DNA of 64,000 bases, taken from positions 1 to 64,000 of the forward strand of contig JBIQHF010000005.1 in the NCBI GenBank assembly GCA_044508675.1, written 5' to 3'. The notes beneath the pieces are model-generated. The model made no database searches. It had not been told where the DNA came from and saw only the letters and a list, made by a program, of their open reading frames with translations. This document shows positions 44,041 to 53,004 of the stretch, piece after piece; within the stretch, counting starts at the first letter, position 1, and every line of letters starts with the position of its first letter. The translations under genes and the position numbers were made by a program. This DNA comes from Raineyella sp044508675 (lineage in GTDB: Bacteria > Actinomycetota > Actinomycetes > Propionibacteriales > Propionibacteriaceae).

Positions 44041-44829
44041 ATGGCTCGCTCCTACCTGGACCCGTTTCCCCTGCCCGGTCCGGCGCAATGGGCGAACCAG
44101 GACCTGGTCGGCCTGACTACCGGCTACGACGCCCCACTGGTGCTCCGGGCGTACGCCAACGGCATGTTCCCGATGCCCCTGGATCCGGAGATGACCGAGG
44201 GGCTCGAGCCCGGCGAGTGGATCGGCTGGTTCTCCCCGGTCTGGCGCGGCGTGCTGCCGCTGGACGGGCTGAAGGTGTCCCGGTCCCTGCGCAAGAGCGC
44301 CAGGCACTTCGAGGTCACCGTCGATCGGGCCTTCGAGGACGTGATCCGGGCCTGCGGGGACCCGGACCGCCACGACGGCTGGATCGACGAGTCGATCATC
44401 ACCGTCTACACCCAATTGCACGGCGCCGGCCGGGCCCACTCGGTGGAGGCCTGGACCCGCGACGGTCGGCTGGCCGGAGGACTGTACGGGGTCGCGTTCG
44501 GCGGCCTGTTCGCCGGTGAGTCGATGTTCCACGACCCGCAGGTCGGCAGGGACGCCTCCAAGGTCGCCCTGATGGGGCTGGTCGCGATGCTCCGGGCCGG
44601 CGGCCAGCCGGACCGGCGCCTGCTCGACGTGCAGTGGCGGACCGACCACCTGGCGACCCTCGGCGTCGAGGAGATCCCCCGGGACGGCTACCTGCGCCGG
44701 CTGCGACGCGCCCTCGCCCTGCCGCAGCCGCCCTGGCAGATCCCGGCCGACTGGCGTACGTCCTGCGTGCCCGCAGCGCCTACCGCCCCGCGATCGTCGC
44801 GGCTCCCGATCGGGCCGGTCCTCGGGTGA
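44041..44829 (+). CDS. aat: Leucyl/phenylalanyl-tRNA--protein transferase
   Basis: The 262-residue enzyme adds Leu or Phe from tRNA to proteins with N-terminal Arg or Lys, marking them for ClpS/ClpAP in the N-end rule. Motifs: LRAYANGMFPM, WFSPVWRGVLPLD, TVYTQLHGAGRAHSVEAW, GLYGVAFGGLFAGESMF, LLDVQWRTDHLATLGVEEIPR. The C-terminus is extended by a Pro/Ser-rich stretch. Its stop overlaps the next GTG start (GTGA). Confidence 0.94.
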   Translation: MARSYLDPFPLPGPAQWANQDLVGLTTGYDAPLVLRAYANGMFPMPLDPEMTEGLEPGEWIGWFSPVWRGVLPLDGLKVSRSLRKSARHFEVTVDRAFEDVIRACGDPDRHDGWIDESIITVYTQLHGAGRAHSVEAWTRDGRLAGGLYGVAFGGLFAGESMFHDPQVGRDASKVALMGLVAMLRAGGQPDRRLLDVQWRTDHLATLGVEEIPRDGYLRRLRRALALPQPPWQIPADWRTSCVPAAPTAPRSSRLPIGPVLG

Positions 44830-46406
44830 GGACCTGGCTACCCCCCGCCGGACTGACCTGGCGGAACAGCCCGCGGGTGGGGCTGGGACTGATCGTGCTG
44901 GCGACGGTGCTCACCGTGGCGACCGGCGCCCTCGGCCCGTCCGCGGTGACCCTCACGCTGGGGCCCCGCGAGTCACTGCTGCCGCCGTACTACCTGCCGG
45001 CCGGGACGATCCGGGTCCCGGGCGAATGGGTGGTCTCCGCGGTGCTGTACGCGGCAGTGGTGATCGGCGGCGTCGGACTGATCATCAGCATGCGGGCGCT
45101 GCGCGACGGCTGGCATCCGAGGGTGGGCAAGCTGTTCGCCCTCGGCCTGGGGCTGAACGTCGCGACCCTGATGGTCCCCCCGATGACCTCGGCGGACGTG
45201 CTGATGTACGCGGCGTACGGCCGGCTCCAGAAGCTCGGCATCGACCCGTACGACATCACCCCGGCGACCGTGTTCCGCAGCCAGTTCGACCCGGTGCTGC
45301 GGTGGACCGAGCGGCCCTGGCAGGACACCCCCAGCGTGTACGGCCCGATCATGACCTGGGTGCAGTTGCAGGCGAACAACCTGGGCGGCGAGAACATGCA
45401 CGACGTGGTGTTCTGGCTGCAGCTGTCAGCCTTCCTGCCTTTCCTGGTCACTAGCGCCGTGGTGGTGTGGCTGGCCCACGGCGACGAGCTGCTGAAGGGC
45501 CGGGCGGTGCTGCTGACCATCGCCAACCCGCTGTTGATCTGGGCGATCACCGCCGGGGCGCACAACGAGGGCTGGTCGGTGATGTTCGCGATGCTCGGCA
45601 TCATGCTGATGCGGCGTACATCGTTCGGTGCCGGGGTGATGATCGGGCTGGCCGGCGCGTGCAAGCTCAGCATCGGCCTGTACGGCCTGGCGATGCTCTG
45701 GGGCTACCGGCGCCGGCCGAGGAAACTGGTCGGGCTGCTGCTGGGCACCGCGACCTCGCTGGGCCTGCTCTACGGGCTGTTCGCCCCCGACGCGCTGTTC
45801 GCGGCCCTGCGCAACACCTCGTACGTGTCGGTGGGCTCCTGGGCCCAGCCGTTCTACACGCTGCTGACCTACTACATGTCGGTCCCGGTGGCGACCGGCG
45901 TGCTCAACGTGTTCTCCCTGGCCGGCACGATCCTGGTCGCCGCGATGCTGTCGCGCGTCCTGCCCTGGCACCCGATCGCCGGGACCCCCAAGGGCGTTCC
46001 GCCGACCGAGGACCCGATCACCATCGCCCTGCGGACCGCGGTGCTGCTGGGCGTCGGTTGGCTGACCACCTCGCTCTACACGCTGTCCTGGTACGACCTG
46101 ATCGCCTGGGCGCCGCTGGCCCTGCTCGGCGCCACCCGGCTGGACTGGTTGTTCACCTGGCGCGGGGTGTTCCTGTCGCTGTCCTACATCCCCGGCCGTG
46201 GGCTCGACTACGGCGACAGCCTGAATGCCTTCGCCTCGCGGATCCGCGACACGTTCTCCCCGGCCGTGCAGCTCTACGTCCTCGGTGCCATCGTCTGGTG
46301 GTGGCACCAGGACCACCTGCGCCGGGCCGCCGAACGCGACGGACCGGCCCCGACGCTGCGCCAGCGGGCCTACCAGGCACTGGCCCGGATCCGGGTCAGG
46401 AACTGA
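44826..46406 (+). CDS. MptB-like polyprenol-phosphomannose alpha-mannosyltransferase
   Basis: The 526-residue integral membrane protein has about 12-13 TM segments. The motif TSADVLMYAAYGRLQKLGIDPYD (here SADVLMYAAYGR and GIDPYDITP) with DTPSVYGPI is like the GT-C mannosyltransferases of actinobacteria (MptA/MptB). These use polyprenyl-phosphate mannose on the outer face of the membrane, for lipomannan synthesis in mycobacteria. The GTG at 44826 overlaps the aat stop. It overlaps the end of larC on the other strand by 11 bases. Confidence 0.75.
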   Translation: MRTWLPPAGLTWRNSPRVGLGLIVLATVLTVATGALGPSAVTLTLGPRESLLPPYYLPAGTIRVPGEWVVSAVLYAAVVIGGVGLIISMRALRDGWHPRVGKLFALGLGLNVATLMVPPMTSADVLMYAAYGRLQKLGIDPYDITPATVFRSQFDPVLRWTERPWQDTPSVYGPIMTWVQLQANNLGGENMHDVVFWLQLSAFLPFLVTSAVVVWLAHGDELLKGRAVLLTIANPLLIWAITAGAHNEGWSVMFAMLGIMLMRRTSFGAGVMIGLAGACKLSIGLYGLAMLWGYRRRPRKLVGLLLGTATSLGLLYGLFAPDALFAALRNTSYVSVGSWAQPFYTLLTYYMSVPVATGVLNVFSLAGTILVAAMLSRVLPWHPIAGTPKGVPPTEDPITIALRTAVLLGVGWLTTSLYTLSWYDLIAWAPLALLGATRLDWLFTWRGVFLSLSYIPGRGLDYGDSLNAFASRIRDTFSPAVQLYVLGAIVWWWHQDHLRRAAERDGPAPTLRQRAYQALARIRVRN

Positions 46407-47658
46407 CCCACAGGTGGTCGGCGGCGGCGATCGCCCGGGCCAGCGCCCGCTTCACCGGCAGGCCCACGGCGGCCGCGTACGCCTCGACGTCGCGGAACTC
46501 GGGCTGCACGTTCACCACCCGGCCGTCCCGGCGCGCGACCTTCACCGCGACCCGGTGCCCCTCGACGGTGACGGTGACGAGCTCACGGTCGACCAGGTGC
46601 TTGGTCACCGCGGTCTCCCGCAGCCCGATCGCCGGGGTCGAGGCGGCGATGATCCCGACCACCGCCTGCCGGTCCGCCGCGTCGCAGAGCACCGAGAGGG
46701 TCTGCCCGGGGCGGCCCTTCTTCATCAGGTTCGGGCTCAGCCAGGCGTCCGCGGCCCCCGCCTCCAGCAGGCTCGCCAGCACCCCGGGCCACAACCGCGG
46801 GTCCAGGTCGTCGATGTTCGTCTCCAGCACCACCTGGTCGGCAGCCTGGCCGGCCAGGCCCCGGCCGAGCACCGCCCGTACCACGTTGGCCACCCGCTCG
46901 GGGTCCCGGCTCCCGGCCCCCAGGCCCGAGGCGGCGATCACCATCGTCGGCAGCGGACCGTACGCCTCGGCCAGCGAGGCGACCAGCGCCATCCCCGTGG
47001 GCGTCGCCGTCTCCATCGGCACCGGGCCGCCGGTGACCGGGATCGACGCCTCGGTGGCGATGTGGGTGACGGCCGGCCCGGGGATCGGGATCCGGCCGTG
47101 CGCCCCGCGCACCTGCTCGCCGTGCCCGACCGTGACCGGCGAACAGACCACCCGGGCAGGGGCCAGGTCAACGATCGCGGCGCAGCACCCGACCACGTCC
47201 CCGATCGCGTCCAACGAGCCCACCTCGTGGAACTCCACCTCGTCGGGCGCGACGCCGTGCACCCGACCCTCCGCGCGCGCCAGCACCTCGAACGTCCGCA
47301 GGGCCCGCTCCCGCACGGCGCCCGGCAGGTCGGCGGCCATGAGCAGGTCGCGCACCCCCCGCCAGGGCCGGTGTGGATGGTGGTGTTCATGGTGCCCGTG
47401 CCCGTGGTGCTCGGGCGAGGCGTCGGCGGCGTGCCCGGTGGAGCGGTCGACCACGGTGGCCTTCGTCGCGGCGAGGCGGTGCCGGGTGGTGGGCTCGACG
47501 GTCACGTCCACGTCGGGGTGGACGGCGCCGACGCAGCGGCGGACGAACCCCAGGTCCGCCCCGGCGTCGAGCAGTGCGCCGAGCAACATGTCGCCGGCGA
47601 TCCCGGCGGTGGCGTCGATCCACAGGATCGTCCGGTCGGTCGTGCTCGCCTCGGTCAC
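46396..47658 (-). CDS. larC: Nickel-pincer cofactor biosynthesis protein LarC
   Basis: The 420-residue enzyme inserts nickel into the pincer cofactor of lactate racemase-type enzymes. It starts WIDATAGIAGDMLLGALLDAG and has a metal-binding His-rich stretch (EHHGHGHHEHHHPHRP), EVGSLDAIGDVVG, METATPTGMALV and VLETNIDDLDPRLW. It is one continuous frame, whereas Lactobacillus needs a frameshift between LarC1 and LarC2. It overlaps larB by 4 bases. Confidence 0.92.
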   Translation of the reverse strand: MTEASTTDRTILWIDATAGIAGDMLLGALLDAGADLGFVRRCVGAVHPDVDVTVEPTTRHRLAATKATVVDRSTGHAADASPEHHGHGHHEHHHPHRPWRGVRDLLMAADLPGAVRERALRTFEVLARAEGRVHGVAPDEVEFHEVGSLDAIGDVVGCCAAIVDLAPARVVCSPVTVGHGEQVRGAHGRIPIPGPAVTHIATEASIPVTGGPVPMETATPTGMALVASLAEAYGPLPTMVIAASGLGAGSRDPERVANVVRAVLGRGLAGQAADQVVLETNIDDLDPRLWPGVLASLLEAGAADAWLSPNLMKKGRPGQTLSVLCDAADRQAVVGIIAASTPAIGLRETAVTKHLVDRELVTVTVEGHRVAVKVARRDGRVVNVQPEFRDVEAYAAAVGLPVKRALARAIAAADHLWVSS

Positions 47659-48326
47659 CGTCCGGTCGCCTTCCCGATCGTCCGGGCGATCCGGGCGGCA
47701 TGCACCCCGGCCCCGAATCCGTTGTCGATGTTGGTCACGACGACCCCGGGGGCGCAGGAGTTGAGCATGCCCAGCAGCGCCGCGAGTCCGTTGAAGCTGG
47801 CTCCGTAGCCGACCGATGTCGGCACTGCGACCAGGGGGATGCCGGTCAGCCCGCCCACGACCGAGGGCAGGGCCCCCTCCATGCCCGCGACCACGACCAG
47901 GGCGTCGGCGTCGTCGAACCGCCCCCGCGCATCCAGGATCCGGTGCAGGCCGGCGACCCCGACGTCGACGATCCGCTCGACCGACGCGCCGAACGCCCGG
48001 ACCGTCACCGTGGCCTCGGCGGCGACCGGTAGGTCGGAGGTGCCGGCGGCGATCACCGCGACCTTGCCGTGCGGCTGCGGCAGCGGACCGTACGTGGCGG
48101 TCCGGCCGACCGGGTCGAGGTCGGCCCCCGGCAGCGCGGTGCCGATCGCCTGCAGCGCCTCCGGCGCCAGGCGGGTGGCCAGCACCGCGCGCTCGGGGTG
48201 GGCGCTCCGCAGGTCGCGCAACAGGGCGACGACCTGGTCGGGGGACTTCCCGGCGCCGTAGACGACCTCGGGGTCCCCGGTGCGGGCGGCGCGATCCAGG
48301 TCGAGATTGGCCCAGTCATGTTCCAT
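47655..48326 (-). CDS. larB: Nickel-pincer cofactor biosynthesis protein LarB
   Basis: The 223-residue LarB carboxylates and hydrolyses nicotinic acid adenine dinucleotide, the first step of pincer-cofactor synthesis. Motifs: EVVYGAGKSPDQVV, VIAAGTSDLPVAAEA, DVGVAGLHRI, VVVAGMEGALPSVVGGL, AVPTSVGYGASFNGLAALLGMLNSCAPGV (seen as PTSVGYGASFNG). I choose ATG 48326; longer frames exist only by read-through. It overlaps larC. larE and larA are not in the window. Confidence 0.93.
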   Translation of the reverse strand: MEHDWANLDLDRAARTGDPEVVYGAGKSPDQVVALLRDLRSAHPERAVLATRLAPEALQAIGTALPGADLDPVGRTATYGPLPQPHGKVAVIAAGTSDLPVAAEATVTVRAFGASVERIVDVGVAGLHRILDARGRFDDADALVVVAGMEGALPSVVGGLTGIPLVAVPTSVGYGASFNGLAALLGMLNSCAPGVVVTNIDNGFGAGVHAARIARTIGKATGR

Positions 48327-48365
48327 CACCACACGCCGACTGTAGGCCACCGATAGGGTGGTCGG

Positions 48366-49298
48366 GTGCCCCAGACCTACGGATACTTCGGTCCTGCCGG
48401 AACGTTCACCCACGAGGCCCTCCTACTGATCGCCGAGGAGGGCGACGCGCTGGTGCCCTTCCGGACCGTCGTCGCCGCTCTCGACGCGGTCCGCGCCAAG
48501 GAGATCGATGCGGCGTTCGTGCCGATCGAGAACTCGCTGGAGGGCGGGGTCAGCGCGACCCTGGACTACCTGTCCGACGACTCGGACCCGCTGATGATCC
48601 GCCGCGAGGTGCTGCTGCCGGTCCAGTTCGCGCTCTGCGTACGCCCGGGCACCACCCGCGCCGACATCCGCTCCGTCGTCACCCACCCCCATGCCGCGGC
48701 CCAGACCCGGCTGTGGGTCGCGCGGCACCTGCCCCAGGCCGTTGTCGCCACCGGGCCGTCCACCGCCGGTGCGGCGGTCGAGGTCGCCGACCCGCAGTCG
48801 CCCCACGACGCCGCGATCTGCTCCCGGACCGCTGGGGAGATGAACGGCCTGGACGTGCTCGCCGACGGCATCGCGGACAACGCGGACGCGGTGACCCGCT
48901 TCGTCGTCGTCACCGGCCCGGCGCCCGCGCCGCCGGCGACCGGCGCGGACAAGACCACGCTGGTGGCGTACATGAAGGTGGACCGGTCCGGTTCGCTGCT
49001 CGGCATCCTGGAGCAGATCGCCGGCCACGGGGTGAACATGACCCGGATCGAGTCGCGGCCCACCAAGCAGGCGCTTGGCAGCTACTGCTTCTCCATTGAC
49101 GCAGAGGGGCACATCGACGACCTGCGGATGCAGGAGACGCTGACCGGTCTGCACCGGGTCTGCGCGAAGGTCACCTTCCTCGGCTCCTACCCGCGCGCGG
49201 ACCGGCAGGCCCCGAACCTCGAGGAGGGCCAGACCAACGAGGCCTACCAGGCCGCCCGGGACTGGGTGTCACGGCTGCGGGAGGGCGCCGCCGGCTAA
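48366..49298 (+). CDS. pheA: Prephenate dehydratase
   Basis: The 310-residue enzyme converts prephenate to phenylpyruvate for phenylalanine. The catalytic domain has YFGPAGTFTHEAL, VPIENSLEGGVSATLDYL and the catalytic Thr motif NADAVTRFVVV. An ACT regulatory domain follows (about 200-280) with LLGILEQIAGHGVNMTRIESRP and KVTFLGSYPRA. GTG 48366 starts the frame. It stands divergent from larB and converges with the PAP2-kinase fusion (4-base overlap). Confidence 0.95.
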   Translation: MPQTYGYFGPAGTFTHEALLLIAEEGDALVPFRTVVAALDAVRAKEIDAAFVPIENSLEGGVSATLDYLSDDSDPLMIRREVLLPVQFALCVRPGTTRADIRSVVTHPHAAAQTRLWVARHLPQAVVATGPSTAGAAVEVADPQSPHDAAICSRTAGEMNGLDVLADGIADNADAVTRFVVVTGPAPAPPATGADKTTLVAYMKVDRSGSLLGILEQIAGHGVNMTRIESRPTKQALGSYCFSIDAEGHIDDLRMQETLTGLHRVCAKVTFLGSYPRADRQAPNLEEGQTNEAYQAARDWVSRLREGAAG

Positions 49299-50881
49299 CG
49301 CGGGACGCGGAGCAGCAGCGCTCCCGGGTCCACCTCGGCGGTGAGCCGGGTGCAGGTGCCCTGCGGATCGCCGTCCAGCTCGAAGCGCTCGGGACGGTCC
49401 AGCGTGACGTCCACCTTGCGGCCGGTGCCGCGGGCCAGGCTCCGGTCCTCACGGTCCCGGCGGAGCACCAGCCGGGCGATCACGGTGATCCAGTCGCTGA
49501 TCGTGCGCGGCGAGGCGACCAGCAGGTCGAGCACGCCGTCGTCGGGGCTGGCCTCCGGGATCAGCTGGAGACCACCCTGCAGGACACCGACGTTGCCGAC
49601 CAGCACCATGTGCGCGCGGGTCTGTACCCGGGGCCCGTCATCGACGCTGATCCGGGCGTTGATCGGGACGTGATCGGTGTGCTGGGCCGCGGTGACCACG
49701 TACGCGCTGGAGCCGATGGCCTTCTTGAGGCCCTCGTCGGCCGTGACGATCTCCGCGTCGATCCCGATGCCGGCGAACGCGCAGGCATACTCCTGCTCCT
49801 GGCCGTCGACCTGCACCCGGATCAGGTCGATCGGCCGGTCGGCACCGTCGAAGGCGACCTCCAGGGCCCGCACCTCGTCCAACGGGATCCCCATGTTGCG
49901 GGCGAGCAGGTTCCCGGTGCCGGCCGCGACGAGCCCGAACGGGATGCCGGTGCCGGCCAGACCGGCAGCGATCACCCGCACCGTCCCGTCACCCCCCGCG
50001 CCGATCACCAGGTCGACCTGCTTGCGCTTCGCGATCGCGGCCATCTCGTAGCCGGGGTCCTCCGCGGTGGTCTCCAGCCAGATCGCCCGGCGCCAGCCCC
50101 GCCGCTCCAGCTCGTACTCCACGTGTCGCATGAAGGTGGGTACGTCGGTGACCTTCGTCGGATTGTAGATCACCGCCGCCCGCGGCGGCTCCGGCTCGTC
50201 GACCCCCGCGCCCGGAGTCGGCTCGGGGGCGCGCTGCTCGGCGGAGGCGGGCTCGGGGTACAGGTCAACCCGGCAGATCAGCAGCGCCAGCAGCGCGGCG
50301 GTCAGGCCCCACAGGACACCGCCGACGATATCGGAGAACCAGTGCGCGCCCAGGGCCCACCTGTCGACCGCCATGGCCAGCACGATGACCACCGCGCCGA
50401 CCCGCCAGCCCCGGGTGGTCCGGTGTGATTGGCGGGTGGTGACCATCGTGGCGGTGACCATCACCGCGAGCGTGACCACCGCCGCCATGTGCCCGGACGG
50501 GTAGCCCCAGCCGCTCACGCCGAGGATGTCGGGGGAGAACGGCGGGCGGGGTAGCTGGAGCAGGAGCTTGGCTGCGGTGGTGCCGGCCCAGGCCAGCGCG
50601 ACGGCGACCACGATGGCCAGCGCCAGCTCGCGCAGCCTCCGGCGCCCTGCCCACCAGGCCAGGACCAACAGCCCGGCATACTGCACCACCGGGGCGAACA
50701 CCACTCCCACCGAGGCGACTGCTTGGAACCACCCGCCGTCCGGATCCGCTGCGGGGGCCAACAGGGCCCGGTCCAGCGGGCCGAGGACACCGGTGACGGC
50801 GAGGAGCGTCCAGACGACGTACGCCACGCCGGTGGCCAGCGGCAGCAATCGGCGGGGGTGCAGGGGAGGCGCTGTGGGCAT
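49295..50881 (-). CDS. PAP2 phosphatase-diacylglycerol kinase fusion
   Basis: The 528-residue protein joins two enzymes. Residues about 1-205 are a multi-TM PAP2 lipid phosphatase with KLLLQLPRPPF (K-x6-RP), YPSGHMAAV (SGH) and RWALGAHWFSDIVGG (S/R..H..D). Residues about 235-528 are a soluble diacylglycerol/sphingosine kinase domain with AVIYNPTKV, GAGGDGTVRVIAAGLAGTGI (seen as GAGGDGTV) and AAGTGNLLARN. One half removes and the other adds lipid phosphate, so it could recycle undecaprenyl or phosphatidate species at the membrane. Function is predicted from the domains only. Confidence 0.9.
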   Translation of the reverse strand: MPTAPPLHPRRLLPLATGVAYVVWTLLAVTGVLGPLDRALLAPAADPDGGWFQAVASVGVVFAPVVQYAGLLVLAWWAGRRRLRELALAIVVAVALAWAGTTAAKLLLQLPRPPFSPDILGVSGWGYPSGHMAAVVTLAVMVTATMVTTRQSHRTTRGWRVGAVVIVLAMAVDRWALGAHWFSDIVGGVLWGLTAALLALLICRVDLYPEPASAEQRAPEPTPGAGVDEPEPPRAAVIYNPTKVTDVPTFMRHVEYELERRGWRRAIWLETTAEDPGYEMAAIAKRKQVDLVIGAGGDGTVRVIAAGLAGTGIPFGLVAAGTGNLLARNMGIPLDEVRALEVAFDGADRPIDLIRVQVDGQEQEYACAFAGIGIDAEIVTADEGLKKAIGSSAYVVTAAQHTDHVPINARISVDDGPRVQTRAHMVLVGNVGVLQGGLQLIPEASPDDGVLDLLVASPRTISDWITVIARLVLRRDREDRSLARGTGRKVDVTLDRPERFELDGDPQGTCTRLTAEVDPGALLLRVPR

Positions 50882-50930
50882 GCTTAGATCGTAGGCACCG
50901 CGACGGAACCCGGGCCGCTAGGCTGGCCAT

Positions 50931-52196
50931 GTGATTGATCCGAAGCTGCTCCGTCAGGACCCCGATACCGTGCGTGCCTCCCAGCGGGCGCGCGGGGAGT
51001 CCGAGGCGGTCGTCGATGAACTTCTCGCCCTCGATGCGAAGCGGCGGTCCTCGATCGCCTCGTTCGAGTCCCTGCGGGCCGAGCAGAAGGAGCTCGGCAA
51101 GCTTGTCGGCAAGGCCCGGGGCGACGAGAAGCAGCAGCTGCTGGAGCGCACGAAGACGCTCGCGGCGCAGGTGAAGCAGCACGAGGCGGAGAGCAAGGAG
51201 GCCGATGCGGCCTTCACCGACAAGCTGCGTACGGTCGGCAACATCGTCGCACCCCAGGTGCCGGTGGGTGGCGAGGACGACTTCACCGTGATCGAGGCCG
51301 TCGGTTCGCCGCGCGACTTCGAGGCCGAGGGCTTCACCCCCCGCGACCACGTCGAGCTGGGCGAGATGCTCAAGGCGATCGACATGGAGCGCGGCGCCAA
51401 GGTGTCCGGTTCGCGGTTCTACTACTTGGTCGGCCAGGGCGCGGAGCTGGAGATGGCGCTGGTCAACTTCGCGATGCACAAGGCGCGGGAGTGGGGCTTC
51501 ACCCCGATCATCCCGCCGGCGCTGGTGAAGCCGGCGGCGATGGAGGGCACCGGTTTCCTCGGCCAGGCGGCGGAGGACGTGTACCGGCTCGAGCGCGACG
51601 ACATGTACCTGGTCGGCACCGCCGAGGTGCCGCTCGCGGCCTACCACATGGACGAGATTCTCCCCACGCTGCCGCTGCACTACGCCGGCTACAGCCCGTC
51701 GTACCGGCGCGAGGCCGGGTCGTACGGCAAGGACACCCGCGGGATCTTCCGGGTGCACTGGTTCGACAAGGTCGAGATGTTCGTCTACTGCGACCCGAGG
51801 GAGGCCGAGACCGAGCACCACCGCCTGCTCGGGTTCGAGCGGGAGTTCCTGGAGGCGCTCGAGATCCCGTTCCGGGTGATCGACGTGGCCTCCGGTGACC
51901 TCGGCCTGTCGGCGGCCCGTAAGTTCGACTGCGAGGCATGGCTGCCGACCCAGGAGGCCTACCGGGAGGTCACCTCCACCTCCAACTGCACCGACTTCCA
52001 GGCCCGCCGGCTCAACATCCGGGGCCGATTCGAGGATGGTACGGCGCCACTTGCCACGCTCAACGGCACGCTCTGCGCCGTCACCCGCATCATCGTGATG
52101 CTGCTGGAGAACCACCAGCAGGCGGACGGGTCGGTGCGGGTCCCCACCGCGTTGCGCCCGTATCTCGGCCGTGACCACCTGGTGCCGCAGAACTGA
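50931..52196 (+). CDS. serS: Seryl-tRNA synthetase
   Basis: The 421-residue class II synthetase has the N-terminal coiled-coil arm (about 20-105), motif 2 YSPSYRREAGSYGKDTRGIFRVHWF (seen as SYRREAGSYGKDTRG), TSTSNCTDFQARRLNIR, and motif 3 with NGTLCAVTRIIVMLLEN. It charges tRNA-Ser; two tRNA-Ser genes are within 6 kb downstream. GTG 50931 starts MIDPKLLRQDPDTVR, the family's usual beginning. A HAD phosphatase follows 8 bases later. Confidence 0.97.
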   Translation: MIDPKLLRQDPDTVRASQRARGESEAVVDELLALDAKRRSSIASFESLRAEQKELGKLVGKARGDEKQQLLERTKTLAAQVKQHEAESKEADAAFTDKLRTVGNIVAPQVPVGGEDDFTVIEAVGSPRDFEAEGFTPRDHVELGEMLKAIDMERGAKVSGSRFYYLVGQGAELEMALVNFAMHKAREWGFTPIIPPALVKPAAMEGTGFLGQAAEDVYRLERDDMYLVGTAEVPLAAYHMDEILPTLPLHYAGYSPSYRREAGSYGKDTRGIFRVHWFDKVEMFVYCDPREAETEHHRLLGFEREFLEALEIPFRVIDVASGDLGLSAARKFDCEAWLPTQEAYREVTSTSNCTDFQARRLNIRGRFEDGTAPLATLNGTLCAVTRIIVMLLENHQQADGSVRVPTALRPYLGRDHLVPQN

Positions 52197-52204
52197 GGCT
52201 GCAC

Positions 52205-53002
52205 GTGACCGGGCAATGGCGACCACGGCTGGTGGCCCTCGATATTGACGGCACCATCGTCGACCACGATTCGGTGATGCCGGCGGACCTGCGTGCCGCG
52301 ATCCGGTCGATCGTTGCCCAGGGCACCCGGGTGGTGCTGTCGACCGGACGGTCCTGGCACGACACCCAGCAGATCGTCGACCACCTGGAACTGCCACCGG
52401 GGCCCTGCGTGTGCTCCAATGGGGCCGTCATCGTACGCTACCCACCGACCGACGTGGTCCGGATGGTGACCTTCGACCCGGCCGACGTGATCGAGCGGGT
52501 GCACCGGATGGCCCCGCACGCCCTGATCGCCGTGGAGGAGGTCGGGAAGGGCTACCGGCTCAGCGCCCCGTTCCCGCCCGGGGACCTGACCGGCACCATG
52601 GAGGTCGTGGACCTGGAGGACCTCGCCTCCCGGCCCGTCACCCGTGTCATCGTCCGCGATCCCAACAGCTCACCGGAGGAGTTCATCGAGCTCGCCGAGC
52701 GACTCGGTCTGCACGGCGTGTCCTACTTCATCGGCTGGAGTGCCTGGCTCGACATCGCCCCGGAGGGGGTCCACAAGGCGATGGCCCTGGCCGATGTCTG
52801 TGCCCGACGCGGCATCGCCGCTGAGGACGTGCTCGCCCTGGGGGACGGGCGCAACGACATCGAGATGCTGGCCTGGGCCGGTCGCGGCGTGGCCATCGGT
52901 GACGCACCGGCGGAGGTTCGGAGGGCCGCCGATGATGTCACCGGCAGGTTCGGCGAGGGCGGCACCCTGGCCGAACTGCGGCGCTGGTTCGACCTGCCCT
53001 GA
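52205..53002 (+). CDS. HAD-superfamily hydrolase, Cof type
   Basis: The 265-residue phosphatase has HAD motif I VALDIDGTIVDHDS (nucleophile Asp), motif II VVLSTGRS, the C2B cap, and motif III/IV ALGDGRNDIEMLAWAGRGVAIG. Cof-type enzymes dephosphorylate sugar phosphates, flavin or pyridoxal phosphates. The substrate is unclear here. It follows serS by 8 bases and probably shares its transcript; this pair is frequent in actinobacteria. Confidence 0.9.
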   Translation: MTGQWRPRLVALDIDGTIVDHDSVMPADLRAAIRSIVAQGTRVVLSTGRSWHDTQQIVDHLELPPGPCVCSNGAVIVRYPPTDVVRMVTFDPADVIERVHRMAPHALIAVEEVGKGYRLSAPFPPGDLTGTMEVVDLEDLASRPVTRVIVRDPNSSPEEFIELAERLGLHGVSYFIGWSAWLDIAPEGVHKAMALADVCARRGIAAEDVLALGDGRNDIEMLAWAGRGVAIGDAPAEVRRAADDVTGRFGEGGTLAELRRWFDLP

Positions 53003-53004
53003 CC

